Of a stretch of 64,000 nucleotides of DNA, positions 48,057 through 58,042 are shown piece by piece. The notes below the pieces were generated by a model. That model was given only the letters and a program-made list of their open reading frames with translations. It did not search any database and was not told the DNA's origin. The DNA lies in assembly GCF_017876675.1 (NCBI RefSeq), contig NZ_JAGIOI010000001.1, forward strand, positions 2,108,001-2,172,000. The letters run 5' to 3'. Position 1 is the first letter of the stretch, and every line of letters begins with the position of its first letter. The position numbers were made by a program, and so were the translations under genes. Origin of the DNA: Arthrobacter stackebrandtii. Its GTDB lineage: Bacteria; Actinomycetota; Actinomycetes; Actinomycetales; Micrococcaceae.

Positions 48057-49076
48057 ATGACCGAGAACCAGCCACTGCCGCCTGATCCGGATGCCCAGCA
48101 GCCGTCCGGTTCCCGGCCGCCTGAACCTCAGCTGCTGAAATCCCCGCCTGCGCAGGCCTTCCGCGGGCTGAGCGCCACCGGGCTGGCCCGCAGCTTTGGC
48201 CCGGTGCACGCCGTCGTAAATATGGACCTGCAGGCGCCGTCCGGGCAGGTCACGGCGCTGATCGGGCCCAACGGCGCGGGGAAGACCACGCTGCTGCTCA
48301 TGCTGGCCTCACTGCTGGCCCCGGACAAGGGCAGCATCAGCGTCATGGGAATCGACCCGGTCAAGGATCCCGCAGCGGCGCGGGCCAGAATTGGCTGGAT
48401 GCCCGACACCCTGGGTGTCTGGGAGGCGCTGACGGCCCGGGAAATCCTCACCACCATGGCCAAGTTCTACCACCTGCCGAAGGCCAAGGTTGCGGGCCGG
48501 GTGGAGGCGCTGCTGGAGCTGGTCAACCTCGCCCCGCTGGCCGACCAGAAGGCGCGTGTCCTGTCTAGGGGGCAGCAGCAGCGTCTGAGCCTGGCCCGTG
48601 CACTGATCCACGATCCGGACGTGCTGCTCCTGGACGAGCCGGCGTCGGGGCTGGACCCGGGATCGAGGGTGGCTCTGCGCAGCATCCTGAGGCGGCTGGC
48701 CGCAGAGGGCAGGGTGGTGGTGGTTTCCTCGCACGTGCTGGCGGAACTCGATGAAATTGCCGACGGCGCGGTGTTCGTCAACCAGGGCCGCACGGTCCTG
48801 GCCCAATCCGTGGAGCAGGCAACCGGGCAGGGCCGCAGCTACGCCATTGCGGCGCTCGACCCGGCCTCCCTGGCCGCCGCCCTGACCGGGCTGGGAGTGC
48901 CTTTTGAGGCCGGCAAGGGCCGCCGGACCTCCGTCACGGTGGCTGTGGAGCGTGAGGAACAGGCGGCGGCGCTGCTGCGCGACCTCGTGGGGGCGGGCGT
49001 GGACATTTCGTCCTTTGCCCCGGCCGTCGGCGCTTTGGAAGAGACCTACATGAACATGAAGGTGGAACAGCCATGA
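48057..49076 (+). CDS. ABC transporter ATP-binding protein
   Basis: The 339-residue ATPase drives an ABC-2-type exporter with the next gene. Residues 1-37 are a Pro-rich, probably disordered, extension. Walker A is GPNGAGKTT at about 70-78, the signature LSRGQQQRLSLARAL, Walker B VLLLDEPASGLDP, and the switch His in VSSHVL. A C-terminal extension of about 80 residues follows the core. GGGAGG precedes the ATG. The stop overlaps the permease start (ATGA), so the pair is coupled. The substrate is unknown. Confidence 0.92.
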   Translation: MTENQPLPPDPDAQQPSGSRPPEPQLLKSPPAQAFRGLSATGLARSFGPVHAVVNMDLQAPSGQVTALIGPNGAGKTTLLLMLASLLAPDKGSISVMGIDPVKDPAAARARIGWMPDTLGVWEALTAREILTTMAKFYHLPKAKVAGRVEALLELVNLAPLADQKARVLSRGQQQRLSLARALIHDPDVLLLDEPASGLDPGSRVALRSILRRLAAEGRVVVVSSHVLAELDEIADGAVFVNQGRTVLAQSVEQATGQGRSYAIAALDPASLAAALTGLGVPFEAGKGRRTSVTVAVEREEQAAALLRDLVGAGVDISSFAPAVGALEETYMNMKVEQP

Positions 49077-50281
49077 CAACATTCCAGAATCCTCCGGCGC
49101 CACAGGCTTCCGCCCCCGCGCCGGGCCCGGGCAGGCTGGGCCGCTACACATCCGGCGTGGCGGCGGTGGTTGGCATGGAACTGCGCCAGCGGCTGCGCTC
49201 CCGCGGCTGGTACATCATGCTGGCCATTTGGTTTGGGCTGATCTGGCTGGTGACTGCCCTGACCTGGATCAGCTGGAAGGCGCAGTACAGTTACAACTTT
49301 GACCCCGGGTTTGGCAGGGTTGGCCCGGGCCCGTTGATCTTTGAAGCCGTTTTGGCGTTTGTGCTGCTCTTTGGGTTGCTTGTTGCCCCGGCATTCTCGG
49401 CCAACGCCATCAGCGGCGACCGCTCCGCCGGAACCCTGGCCATCATGCAGGTGACCCTGCTGCGGCCCGGGCAGCTCCTGTGGGGGAAGTTTCTGGCGTC
49501 ATGGATTGCCGCGCTCGCCTTCCTTGTGGTGAGCGTGCCGTTCCTGGTTTTCGGCATCGCCCAAGGCGGGCTGGGTGTCGGCTACATTCTGGTTGCCCTG
49601 CTCATGCTCGCCATTGAACTCGGCGTGGTGTGTGCCCTGGGAGTCGGCATTTCCGCCTTGGCCTACCGGCCGCTGTTCTCCATTGTGGTGACATATTTGA
49701 CGGTGGCGGCGCTGGCCTTTGGCACGCTGATTGCCTTTGGCTTGGGCATGATGCTGAGCAACGGCACGGTGCAGGCCAACCAGACCTACTACAAGGGCAT
49801 GGAGATGTACCAGGGGGAGCTGGACCCCGAGGTGGAAGGCAGTGGCGAGGAGATGTATCCGGCACCACCCGCGCCCAAGAACATCACAGATGAAAATGCC
49901 GAGTACGCCTGTTTTGGCCCGCTGGTGGAACAGCCATCGCCGCGGTCGGAGCGGGTTGCGTGGATGCTGGCCATGAACCCGTTCGTGGTGGTGGCCGACG
50001 CCATCCCCTACCCTGACCGGCCCGACGACGGCCGTGACTATTACCCGACGGGTGTGTTCGAAACCATGAGCCAGGGTGCACGTTATGCGCAGGCCGGGCC
50101 AGAGGCAACGTATCCCTGCGCCAATGGCAAGGTGGCGACGGTGCACCTCGAGCAGAACATGCCGCTGTGGCCACTGGGACTGGGCCTGCAATTGCTGGTC
50201 GCGGCAGGAATCCTGGCCCTTGGCTGGCGGGCGCTGCGGACCCCGGCCGGCAGGCTGCCCAAGGGGACGCGGGTGGCGTAG
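49073..50281 (+). CDS. ABC-2-type transporter permease
   Basis: The 402-residue membrane protein partners the ATPase. About six hydrophobic segments are visible: one near residue 45, a group from about 80 to 235, and one near 370. A large loop at about 235-355 contains acidic residues and lies outside the membrane. The GDRSAGTLAIMQVTLLRPGQLLWGKFLA segment is typical of ABC-2 permeases. What it exports cannot be told; a hairpin follows the stop codon. Confidence 0.87.
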   Translation: MTTFQNPPAPQASAPAPGPGRLGRYTSGVAAVVGMELRQRLRSRGWYIMLAIWFGLIWLVTALTWISWKAQYSYNFDPGFGRVGPGPLIFEAVLAFVLLFGLLVAPAFSANAISGDRSAGTLAIMQVTLLRPGQLLWGKFLASWIAALAFLVVSVPFLVFGIAQGGLGVGYILVALLMLAIELGVVCALGVGISALAYRPLFSIVVTYLTVAALAFGTLIAFGLGMMLSNGTVQANQTYYKGMEMYQGELDPEVEGSGEEMYPAPPAPKNITDENAEYACFGPLVEQPSPRSERVAWMLAMNPFVVVADAIPYPDRPDDGRDYYPTGVFETMSQGARYAQAGPEATYPCANGKVATVHLEQNMPLWPLGLGLQLLVAAGILALGWRALRTPAGRLPKGTRVA

Positions 50282-50299
50282 GTAGCCAATCCGGCTCCT

Positions 50300-50352
50300 A
50301 AAGTCCGACGGCGTTCGGCCCACCTCAGGTGGGCCGAACGCCGTCGGACTTT
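50300..50352. terminator. Bidirectional hairpin between the ABC permease gene and ilvD
   Basis: A stem of about 25 bp with very small loop reads AAAGTCCGACGGCG at the left and its complement ending in TTT at the right. It sits between converging genes. Confidence 0.88.
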
Positions 50353-50411
50353 TCAGCACTGCGTCCGCTCCCTGCCGCCGTCGCGGAGGGGAACGGAGGG
50401 GCAGCGGGTGG

Positions 50412-52307
50412 CTAGACTGCGGAAACCTCCGGGCGCGGGGCCTTCATCAGCACGACGTCCTCGGGGATGTGGCGGACGGCGCCCTTGTCGGCGCTTGTGG
50501 CCATGGAGCCGTACGCGCGCAGGGCGGCGGACACCTCGCGCTCGCGGCCCACGGGCTGGTAGCCGGTGGTCGCCTCGAGGCGGTCGCGGCGCTCGTCCAG
50601 CTCAACCGGGTCCACCAGCAGCTCGAGCGAGCGGTTGGGGATGTCGATGCGGATGAGGTCGCCGTCCTGGACGAGGGCGATGGTGCCGCCGGCCGCAGCC
50701 TCGGGGGAGACATGGCCGATCGACAGGCCGGAGGTGCCGCCGGAGAAGCGCCCGTCCGTGATCAACGCGCAGACCTTGCCCAGCTTCAGGCCCTTGAGGA
50801 AGGACGTGGGGTAGAGCATTTCCTGCATGCCGGGGCCGCCGCGGGGGCCTTCGTAGCGGATGACGACGACGTCGCCGGCCTTGACCACCTTGGAGAGGAT
50901 CTTTTCCACGGCCTCGTCCTGGGATTCGCAGACCACTGCCGGGCCTTCGAACGTCCAGATGGACTCGTCCACGCCGGCGGTCTTGACCACGGCGCCGTCG
51001 AGCGCGATGTTGCCGCGCAGCACGGCCAGGCCGCCGTCCTTGGAGAAGGCGTGCTCAACGTCGCGCAGGCAGCCGCCCGCGGCGTCGGTGTCGAGGGAGG
51101 TCCACTCGGCCGACTGCGAGAATGCGGTGGAGGAACGCTGGCCGCCCGGGGCTGCGGTCCACAGTGCCTCTGCCTCCGGAGTGGCCTTGCCGCCGCGGAT
51201 GTCCCAGTCGTCCAGCCAGTCCGTCAGGTTGTCGGAGTGGATGGAGTTGACGTTGGTGTGCAGCAGCCCGCCGCGGTTCAGTTCGCCCAGCAGGGCCGGG
51301 ATGCCGCCGGCGCGGTGCACATCCTCCATGTAATACGTCTTGTCGCCTGCCACGTTTGGGGCAACCTTGGCCAGGCACGGCACCAGGCGCGACTTCGCGT
51401 CAATGTCGTCTAGGTCGTACTTCAGCCCGGCCTCCTGCGCTGCGGCGAGCAGGTGCAGGATCGTGTTGGTGGAGCCGCCCATGGCGATGTCCAGGGCCAT
51501 GGCGTTGTCGAACGCCTCGAAGCTGGCGATGTTGCGCGGCAGCACGGAGGCGTCGTCGTCCTCGTAGTAGCGCTTGGCGATCTCGACGGCGGTGGCGCCG
51601 GCGCGCTCGTACAGCGCCTTGCGTGCGGTGTGGGTTGCCAGCAGCGAACCGTTGCCGGGCAGCGAGAGGCCAATCGCCTCAGTCAGGCAGTTCATGGAGT
51701 TGGCGGTGAACATGCCGGAGCAGGAGCCGCAGGTGGGGCAGGCGTTTTCCTCGATGAGCTGGATGTCCTCGTCGGAAACGGAGGAGTCAACGGCGTCGGA
51801 AATGGCGTTGACCAGGTCCAGCGAGCGGATGGAACCGTCGGTCAGGGTGACCCGGCCGGCTTCCATGGGGCCGCCGGAGACAAACACGGTGGGGATGTTC
51901 AGGCGCAGTGCGGCCATGAGCATGCCCGGTGTGATCTTGTCGCAGTTGGAGATGCAGACCAGCACGTCGGCACAGTGCGCGTTGACCATGTACTCCACGG
52001 AGTCGGCGATTAGGTCGCGGGAGGGCAGCGAGTAGAGCATGCCGCCGTGGCCCATGGCAATGCCGTCATCCACGGCGATCGTGTTGAATTCGCGGGCGAT
52101 CGCGCCGGCCTCGTGGATGGCGTCGGAGACGATCCGGCCCACGGGGGCAAGGTGCGTGTGGCCCGGGACGAACTCGGTGAAGGAGTTGGCGACGGCAACG
52201 ATCGGCTTGCCGATGTCGGACTTGGCAACGCCGGAGGCCATCATGAGGGCGCGGGCGCCGGCCATGTTGCGGCCGTGGGTGACTGTGCGTGAACGTAATG
52301 GAGGCAT
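50412..52307 (-). CDS. ilvD: Dihydroxy-acid dehydratase
   Basis: IlvD (631 residues) dehydrates dihydroxy-acids to the 2-oxoacid precursors of valine, isoleucine and leucine. It carries an iron-sulphur cluster; the Cys-bearing motifs [12 protein letters not shown] and [20 protein letters not shown] are present. The start [20 protein letters not shown] is typical. The ATG has no ribosome site. A TTAACT box on the minus strand at 52315-52320 ends 7 bases before it, so the message may be leaderless. It is divergent from an HTH regulator. Confidence 0.96.
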   Translation of the reverse strand: MPPLRSRTVTHGRNMAGARALMMASGVAKSDIGKPIVAVANSFTEFVPGHTHLAPVGRIVSDAIHEAGAIAREFNTIAVDDGIAMGHGGMLYSLPSRDLIADSVEYMVNAHCADVLVCISNCDKITPGMLMAALRLNIPTVFVSGGPMEAGRVTLTDGSIRSLDLVNAISDAVDSSVSDEDIQLIEENACPTCGSCSGMFTANSMNCLTEAIGLSLPGNGSLLATHTARKALYERAGATAVEIAKRYYEDDDASVLPRNIASFEAFDNAMALDIAMGGSTNTILHLLAAAQEAGLKYDLDDIDAKSRLVPCLAKVAPNVAGDKTYYMEDVHRAGGIPALLGELNRGGLLHTNVNSIHSDNLTDWLDDWDIRGGKATPEAEALWTAAPGGQRSSTAFSQSAEWTSLDTDAAGGCLRDVEHAFSKDGGLAVLRGNIALDGAVVKTAGVDESIWTFEGPAVVCESQDEAVEKILSKVVKAGDVVVIRYEGPRGGPGMQEMLYPTSFLKGLKLGKVCALITDGRFSGGTSGLSIGHVSPEAAAGGTIALVQDGDLIRIDIPNRSLELLVDPVELDERRDRLEATTGYQPVGREREVSAALRAYGSMATSADKGAVRHIPEDVVLMKAPRPEVSAV

Positions 52308-52372
52308 GGCAACCAGTTAACCAGCAATCGGGTTGCTTAATTGGCAAACCGGGCGTTCTGCGGAGACGGCGT

Positions 52373-52386
52373 CACTACTAGTAGTG
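52373..52386. promoter_or_regulatory. Palindrome CACTACTAGTAGTG, likely operator of the HTH regulator
   Basis: A perfect 14-bp palindrome overlaps where the -35 region of the HTH gene should be. A related half, CAGTGCTAGT, follows at 52388-52397 and contains the probable -10 box. Binding of the regulator to its own promoter is a fair inference. Confidence 0.55.
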
Positions 52387-52406
52387 GCAGTGCTAGTTTT
52401 GCTTGT

Positions 52407-53249
52407 ATGAATGAAGAACGACGGCGTGAGCTGGCCCAGTTTCTCCGCGACCGCCGCGCCGGGCTGCTTCGGGCGGAGCACGGGCTGCCGCCCATCGGCA
52501 GTCGGACCATGGGCCTGCGCCGCGAGGAGGTTGCCGCCTTCGCCGCCGTCAGCGTCACCTGGTACACCTGGCTGGAACAGGGACGGGACATCAACGCCTC
52601 GCGCCAGGTCCTGGAATCCATTGGCCGGGTGCTGCGGCTGACCGCGGCCGAGCAGGCCTATGTGCTGGCACTGGGCGGACACGGCGCCGTCCCGGCCGGC
52701 GGCCCCGCCACCATCGAGGACATGCCGCCGCACCTGCAGGCGCTGCTGGATGCCTGGGATTTTCCTGCCTTTGCCGTCGCCCCGGACTGGAACATTGCCG
52801 GCTGGAACAGCGCCTATGAAGGGCTGTACTCGCACATTTCCGAGGTGGACCCGGACGGCCGGAACCTGCTCTGGCTGGTGTTCACCGACCCCCAGCTGCG
52901 GCAGATGCTCCCCGACTGGGACACCACTTCAAGGAACTTCGTGGCCGAATTCCGTGCCGAGGCCGGGCTCAGGCTGGGGTCCGAGGCACACACCGCGCTG
53001 GTGGACAGGCTGGCTGGTGCCAGCGCGGAGTTTGCCAGCATCTGGGCCGAGCGCGTGGTCCTGAACTTCTCCTCCCGGCGCCGCGTGTTCATCCATCCGC
53101 AGGTGGGGGAGCTGGTCTTTGAGCAGCACCGGCTGGTGCCCTCCGACGTGCCTGACCTGCACTTTGTGCTGTACGTGCCCACGGCGGGAACCCCCACCAG
53201 GGAGCGTCTGGCGGAGTTGTCCGCCCAGTCGGCCGCCAGCGCGGGGTAG
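52407..53249 (+). CDS. XRE-type HTH regulator with MmyB-like ligand-binding domain
   Basis: The 280-residue regulator has an N-terminal XRE helix-turn-helix (about 5-75, MGLRREEVAAFAAVSVTWYTWLEQG in the family position) and a C-terminal PAS-like MmyB ligand domain (about 95-265, with AVAPDWNIAGWNSAYEGL, LLWLVFTDP and a conserved RRRVFIHPQVGEL). Such proteins often control a neighbouring oxidoreductase, which is absent here. The start at 52407 lies 7 bases after a TAGTTT box and has no ribosome site, consistent with a leaderless message. Confidence 0.9.
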   Translation: MNEERRRELAQFLRDRRAGLLRAEHGLPPIGSRTMGLRREEVAAFAAVSVTWYTWLEQGRDINASRQVLESIGRVLRLTAAEQAYVLALGGHGAVPAGGPATIEDMPPHLQALLDAWDFPAFAVAPDWNIAGWNSAYEGLYSHISEVDPDGRNLLWLVFTDPQLRQMLPDWDTTSRNFVAEFRAEAGLRLGSEAHTALVDRLAGASAEFASIWAERVVLNFSSRRRVFIHPQVGELVFEQHRLVPSDVPDLHFVLYVPTAGTPTRERLAELSAQSAASAG

Positions 53250-53288
53250 GGGGAGAACGGCAGCCGGGCACCCGCCCCGCCCGTGAAC

Positions 53289-53335
53289 GTACAGTTGATG
53301 CCGATGCTGACGCGCGTGATCGGCATCAACTGTAC
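53289..53335. terminator. Hairpin between the HTH regulator gene and recR
   Basis: A 17-bp perfect stem (53289-53305 with 53319-53335) separates converging genes. Only a short T run follows. Confidence 0.7.
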
Positions 53336-53343
53336 TTTCGAAT

Positions 53344-53943
53344 TTATGTGAGGGCGTTGCGGCGGCCCTCAAACGCGCGACCCAGGGTGACCTCATCGGC
53401 GTACTCCAAGTCGCCGCCTACGGGCAGCCCCGACGCCAGGCGCGTGACGGCGATGCCGAGCGTTTTCAGCATGCGCGAGAGGTAGGTTGCGGTCGCTTCG
53501 CCCTCGAGGTTGGGGTCCGTGGCGATGATGATTTCCTGGATCTGGGCGTCGTTGAGCCGCGTCAGCAGCTCGCGGATGCGCAGCTGGTCCGGCCCGATCC
53601 CGGCGATTGGATTGATGGAGCCACCCAGCACGTGGTAGCGGCCGCGGAAGGCACGCGTGCGCTCCACGGCGAGCACGTCCTTCGACTCCTCAACGACACA
53701 GATCACGGTGGGATCGCGGCGCTCGTCGCGGCAAATGTTGCACAGCTCCGATTCCGTGACGTTGAAGCACACGGTGCAGAACTTCACCCGCTCCTTGACC
53801 GTCGTGATGGCGCGGACCAGGCGCTTCATGTCGTCGCCGTCCGCCTCAAGGATGTGGAACGCGAGCCGTTGCGCCGACTTCGGCCCGATCCCCGGCAGGC
53901 GCCCCAGCTCATCAATGAGCTCTTGAACTGCTCCTTCGTACAC
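53344..53943 (-). CDS. recR: Recombination mediator protein RecR
   Basis: RecR (199 residues) works with RecF and RecO to load RecA at gaps. It has the N-terminal helix-hairpin-helix [18 protein letters not shown], a four-Cys zinc finger (CTVC and CNIC, about residues 56-72), a Toprim domain starting ICVVEESKD and the C-terminal Walker-B-like part ending in [24 protein letters not shown]. It lies 36 bases downstream of dnaX, the common bacterial order. Confidence 0.97.
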   Translation of the reverse strand: MYEGAVQELIDELGRLPGIGPKSAQRLAFHILEADGDDMKRLVRAITTVKERVKFCTVCFNVTESELCNICRDERRDPTVICVVEESKDVLAVERTRAFRGRYHVLGGSINPIAGIGPDQLRIRELLTRLNDAQIQEIIIATDPNLEGEATATYLSRMLKTLGIAVTRLASGLPVGGDLEYADEVTLGRAFEGRRNALT

Positions 53944-53979
53944 GATGCCTCTTGTCTATTGGTTCAAAAATGGTGTGGG

Positions 53980-56900
53980 CTAGTTGCCGGGATTCAGCGG
54001 GCGCTCTTCCACCAGCACTCCGCCCAGAATACGCTCCACGGCGGCCTGGCCCACCACGCCGGATTCCTCGATCGTGACGTCGTCCGGGCTGGGCACGTCC
54101 TCCACGTAGGGAACCTCCGCCGCGACGGACGGTGCCTTCGCGCGGCCGGCCTGGGCCTCGGAGCTGTTGGACAGGCGCTGGTACATGCTCAGCTTTCCGC
54201 CTGTTTCCATGCCCGACGCCGGAGCTTCCTGCTGCTGGTCCGGCACCTCTCCGCCCGGCTGGCCGGGAGACGGCTGCCCGGGCGGGCTGAAGGACGACGG
54301 AGTGGGGTAGGCGGACGAGGCGCCGAGCGGCTGTCCGTCCACGGGCATGGCCGCGTTGAACGGCACATCTGACGCCGGCAGTGCGCCGGACGCTGCATCC
54401 TGGGTGGCAGGTTCCGTGGTGAAGCCGCCGGCCGGGGAGGGGGCCGGTGCCGTGTCTGCGGCAGCTCCGCCCTGGGCCCAGTCGGGTGCGTCGGACATGG
54501 TGCCCCAGCCGGGGTCGGCCACGTCATTGCGGCGGCCCTGGCCCAGTGAAACGCCCCAGTCCTGGGGTGCCGGAGAAGCATCCCGCTGGCCGGACTGTGC
54601 GGCGATCTGCTGTGCCAGCAGCTCGCTGCGCCTCGGGGCCTCGGGGGCAGCCGGGGTCTCAGGCTCAGTGGTTGGAGTGTCCGAGGGCATGTCCCAGCCG
54701 GTGGTCCATGCGGCGATCGGTGAAACCTTGGGCGCGGTGTGCACAAACGGTGCCGCCGTGGTGTCGTGTTCCAGTGCCGGGACGGCCGGGGCTGCGGGTA
54801 CCCCGGCGGAGGTGCCTGCCGCGAAACCCTGCGACTGGGGGGTTGCGCCGGGGGAGGGCTCGCCGTGGAAGGGCACGGAAGCGTAGGGGTCTTCGCCGAT
54901 GAAGGGTTCCGCTGCGGCGTATCCGGGGTCATCGGAGTAGGGGTCCGGGTACGGTTCGTCCCAGGCCGGGGCGGGTTCGGCCGGGCCGTCCCACGCCTGT
55001 TGGGGCGCAGGGGCCTGCGCCGGGGAAGGCGCCGGTGACTGGGCCTGCTGCCTGGAAAGTGGTTCCGGTGCGGCCTGCGCCGGTGCAGCCTGAACAGGAA
55101 CGGCTTGGCTCGGTGCCGCCTGGGCCGTGGCACCGGAAGCGGGCGCGGGAACATGGCCGGGGGCGGAATACACGGGCGAATCCGCTGGGGGAGCCGACGG
55201 AACGGCGCTGCCTACGGGGCCCGCAGCAGCGGTCCCGGGCCGGGCGGCCGGTTCGGGGTGAACGGGTGTGCCCCCGGCATGGCCGGTGCCCCCTTCGCGC
55301 CGGGGCGAAGGGCTACCAGTTTGTACTTTTGGGTTTGGCTCAGCGCTCGCCTTCGGGGCCTCGCCGTCCACGGGCAGGATGGAGATGCTCAACCCGAGGA
55401 CCTGGTTGATGGCCTGCTGCAGGTTTTGCAGGTGGCCGCCGTTGCTGAACGTGCTGATCAGCCCGGTGGACGGCAGGCCGACACGCAGCTCCTTGCCGTC
55501 GAAGGTCTGCGGCACCACATTCTGGTTCACGATGACCCACGAGGCCATGCGGATGTTCCGCAGGGATCCCAGGATCTCCGGCCAGGCGCGGCGGATGACC
55601 TCGATGCCCGAAGGGTTTCCCGTGGGTGCCGGTGCCGAGGCCTCGGCCGGCGGCGCAGCCGATGCGGCTTGCGGTGCCGGGCTGGACGATGCGGCGGGTG
55701 CGGTCGGCGCCGCCTGGTGCTGCGGTGCAACCGGGGGTGCCTGCTGCTGGACCGGCTGCTGGGGTGCGGCCGCTTGGGTGGGCTCTGCCACAGGGGTGCC
55801 GGCAGGGGTGGGAAGGTCGTCCCAGGTGCGGCCCGTGGGGGTGAATGGTGCGTTTGGCGACGGTGCGGACTGCGAGGGTTCCGGTGCGGGGACCGGAGGC
55901 TGGGCCTGGATGCCCGACGGCGGTGCCGCCACGGGGGCTTGCACCGCAGCGGCGGAAGCGTTTGCCGCTGCGGGTGTCTGCTCCGGTGCCGCGGAGGATG
56001 GGGGGTTTGAACCCCCGGGGGTGTGCCGGGCCGCCACCTCGGCGCCTGCCGCCTCCTTGGCACGGGCCAGCTGTGCCCGTACGGCAGCCAGGCCGCCGCC
56101 GGAAGAGCCGCCGGACGAATCGGCGGGTGCCGCCGTCGTGCCTGGCGCGGTGAATGACGGGGCAGGGATGGACTGTTCCGGTGCGCTGCTTGACGGTGCG
56201 GGGGCGCTGCCGGCGGGTGCGCTGGGGGTGCCGGCGTAGTTGAGGCGGCGTTCGAGCTGGTCCAGGCGCGTTGCCATGCCGCGGGTGGAGGAATCGGCAC
56301 CGGGCAGGAGCAGGCGGGCGCCGAGCAGTTCCAGGTGCAGGCGCGGTGAGGTGGCGCCGGTCATTTCGTTGAAGGCGGCGTTGGTGACATCGGCGGCGCG
56401 GGAGAGTTCGGCGGCGCCGAGCTGGGCGGCCTGGGTCTGCATGCGGGCGATGAGCTCGTCCGGGGTGCCGCGCAGGATGGCGTGGGCGCTTTCGGGCATG
56501 GCCTGGACGATGATGAGGTCGCGGAAGCGCTCCAGCAGGTCCTCGACAAATCGGCGGGGGTCGTGGCCGGTCTGGATGACCCGGTCGACTGATTTGAAGA
56601 CGGTGGCGGAATCGGCCGCGGCGAGGGCCTCCACGACGTCGTCCAGCAGGGAGGAGTGCGTGTAGCCGAGGAGGTCGACGGCGAGGTCGTAGTCCAGGCC
56701 GGATTCGCCGGCGCCGGCCATCAGCTGGTCAAGGACGGAGAGGGAGTCGCGGACCGAGCCGCCTCCGGCGCGCACCACGAGCGACAGGACGCCGGGGGCA
56801 ACGGCCACGTTTTCCTGTTCGCACAGTTGTGCCAAATAGGCCATGAGCGGCTCCGGCGGCACCAGCCTGAAGGGGTAGTGATGGGTGCGGGAGCGGATGG

Positions 56901-57402
56901 TGCCAATCACCTTGTCGGGCTCGGTGGTGGCGAAGATGAACTTGATGTGCTCCGGCGGCTCTTCCACGATCTTCAGCAGGGCGTTGAAGCCTGCCGAGGT
57001 GACCATGTGGGCCTCGTCGATGATGAAAATCTTGTAGCGGTCCCGGATCGGGGCGAAGGTGGCGCGTTCGCGGAGGTCGCGGGCGTCGTCGACACCGCCG
57101 TGGCTCGCAGCGTCAATTTCGATGACATCAAGGGAGCCGGCGCCGCCGCGGGCAAGCTCGATGCAGCTGTCGCACTCGCCGCAGGGGTGGGAGGTGGGGC
57201 CCTTGGCGCAGTTCAGGCAGCGGGCCAGGATGCGGGCCGAGGTGGTCTTGCCGCAGCCGCGGGGGCCGGAGAAAAGGTAGGCGTGGTTGACGCGGTTCTT
57301 TTCCAGGGCAGCCATGAGGGGCGCCGTGACGTGCTCTTGGCCAATCACAGAGGCGAAGGAATCCGGGCGATACCGGCGATACAGGGCTGTTGGTGCGCTC
57401 AC
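53980..57402 (-). CDS. dnaX: DNA polymerase III subunits gamma and tau
   Basis: DnaX (1140 residues) is the clamp-loader ATPase. Walker A is GPRGCGKTT at 46-54; zinc ligands Cys65, Cys74, Cys77 and Cys80 follow, then Walker B IFIIDEAHM. Sensor motifs are in FIFATTEPDKV. After about residue 390 the protein is dominated by Ala, Pro, Gln and Gly with one small folded island at about 645-730 (IEVIRRAWPEILGSL, tau-like). The rest of the 400-residue tail is low complexity with acidic patches. The GTG at 57402 is chosen because the conserved start SAPTALYRRYRPDSF follows it directly and AGGG lies upstream. Confidence 0.96.
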   Translation of the reverse strand: MSAPTALYRRYRPDSFASVIGQEHVTAPLMAALEKNRVNHAYLFSGPRGCGKTTSARILARCLNCAKGPTSHPCGECDSCIELARGGAGSLDVIEIDAASHGGVDDARDLRERATFAPIRDRYKIFIIDEAHMVTSAGFNALLKIVEEPPEHIKFIFATTEPDKVIGTIRSRTHHYPFRLVPPEPLMAYLAQLCEQENVAVAPGVLSLVVRAGGGSVRDSLSVLDQLMAGAGESGLDYDLAVDLLGYTHSSLLDDVVEALAAADSATVFKSVDRVIQTGHDPRRFVEDLLERFRDLIIVQAMPESAHAILRGTPDELIARMQTQAAQLGAAELSRAADVTNAAFNEMTGATSPRLHLELLGARLLLPGADSSTRGMATRLDQLERRLNYAGTPSAPAGSAPAPSSSAPEQSIPAPSFTAPGTTAAPADSSGGSSGGGLAAVRAQLARAKEAAGAEVAARHTPGGSNPPSSAAPEQTPAAANASAAAVQAPVAAPPSGIQAQPPVPAPEPSQSAPSPNAPFTPTGRTWDDLPTPAGTPVAEPTQAAAPQQPVQQQAPPVAPQHQAAPTAPAASSSPAPQAASAAPPAEASAPAPTGNPSGIEVIRRAWPEILGSLRNIRMASWVIVNQNVVPQTFDGKELRVGLPSTGLISTFSNGGHLQNLQQAINQVLGLSISILPVDGEAPKASAEPNPKVQTGSPSPRREGGTGHAGGTPVHPEPAARPGTAAAGPVGSAVPSAPPADSPVYSAPGHVPAPASGATAQAAPSQAVPVQAAPAQAAPEPLSRQQAQSPAPSPAQAPAPQQAWDGPAEPAPAWDEPYPDPYSDDPGYAAAEPFIGEDPYASVPFHGEPSPGATPQSQGFAAGTSAGVPAAPAVPALEHDTTAAPFVHTAPKVSPIAAWTTGWDMPSDTPTTEPETPAAPEAPRRSELLAQQIAAQSGQRDASPAPQDWGVSLGQGRRNDVADPGWGTMSDAPDWAQGGAAADTAPAPSPAGGFTTEPATQDAASGALPASDVPFNAAMPVDGQPLGASSAYPTPSSFSPPGQPSPGQPGGEVPDQQQEAPASGMETGGKLSMYQRLSNSSEAQAGRAKAPSVAAEVPYVEDVPSPDDVTIEESGVVGQAAVERILGGVLVEERPLNPGN

Positions 57403-57479
57403 GGTATTAACCCTATCTAATCCGCCTGACAAAATTCCGCGTGGAGGCCCGATTTCGGGGGCATCTGGGGATAAATAAA

Positions 57480-57570
57480 GACCCCCCATGCACCCGCCAG
57501 AGCCCGCTTACCCTTGCTACCTTCCGGTCCTGGGGGAGTTCACAGGATGACGCCACATGAGGGGCCGGGA
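57480..57570 (-). ncRNA. ffs: Signal recognition particle RNA, small bacterial type
   Basis: The minus strand contains the SRP RNA apical hairpin around CAGGACCGGAAGGUAGCA and its continuation AGGGUAAGC. The 5' part (CCCCUCAUGUGGCGUC) pairs with the 3' part (GGUGCAUGGGG) to form the long stem. A U-rich stretch follows at 57471-57480. The length, about 90 nt, fits the actinobacterial 4.5S-like form. It lies directly upstream of dnaX, a frequent neighbour in this group. The exact ends are approximate. Confidence 0.92.
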
Positions 57571-57826
57571 ATCAGCTTACCTGACATTGCCGCCCAGTTA
57601 CGAATCAGGCCTTCCGGGCTGGGGCGGAGGGGAAGGAGAGGCCAGGTGGCGGGCCTGCCACGGAGCCGGCCGTGCGGTGGCCGTGGTGTTGCCGCGGGGA
57701 AGCTGTTTCAATTTTGCTGCGCCGGTGATACGTTCACCACAGGGGCACCTTAAATCGTTCGACGAACATGCAGCCTTGGGCCGCCGCGCCTCTCAGCGGA
57801 GCGGGGCGAGTAAAGGGGTGAAGATC

Positions 57827-58042
57827 ATGCCGGACTATGACATCTTCAAGTGGCTCTTCTGGGTGGCAGCATTTGCCTTCGGCATTTCTGCGCTGGTGCG
57901 CATGGAAGCATTTTCCACCCATTCCACCCAACGCACGCACAGGCATGCCGGACAGCAGTTCCTTCTCGTGGTGCTTGCCGTCGCGTTTGCACTGGCCGGG
58001 TTCGTGACTGCTGCGATGGAAATGCGAGTCACCGGCCATTAA
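57827..58042 (+). CDS. Small membrane protein, two TM segments
   Basis: I do not recognise this 71-residue protein. Two hydrophobic segments lie at about 8-24 and 45-63, separated by a His/Thr-rich basic loop (THSTQRTHRHAGQQ). The ATG is preceded by AAAGGGG at 9 bases; a GTG at 57818-57820 is an alternative that is not in a better position. The hydrophobic profile and clear ribosome site support a real gene. Confidence 0.6.
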   Translation: MPDYDIFKWLFWVAAFAFGISALVRMEAFSTHSTQRTHRHAGQQFLLVVLAVAFALAGFVTAAMEMRVTGH

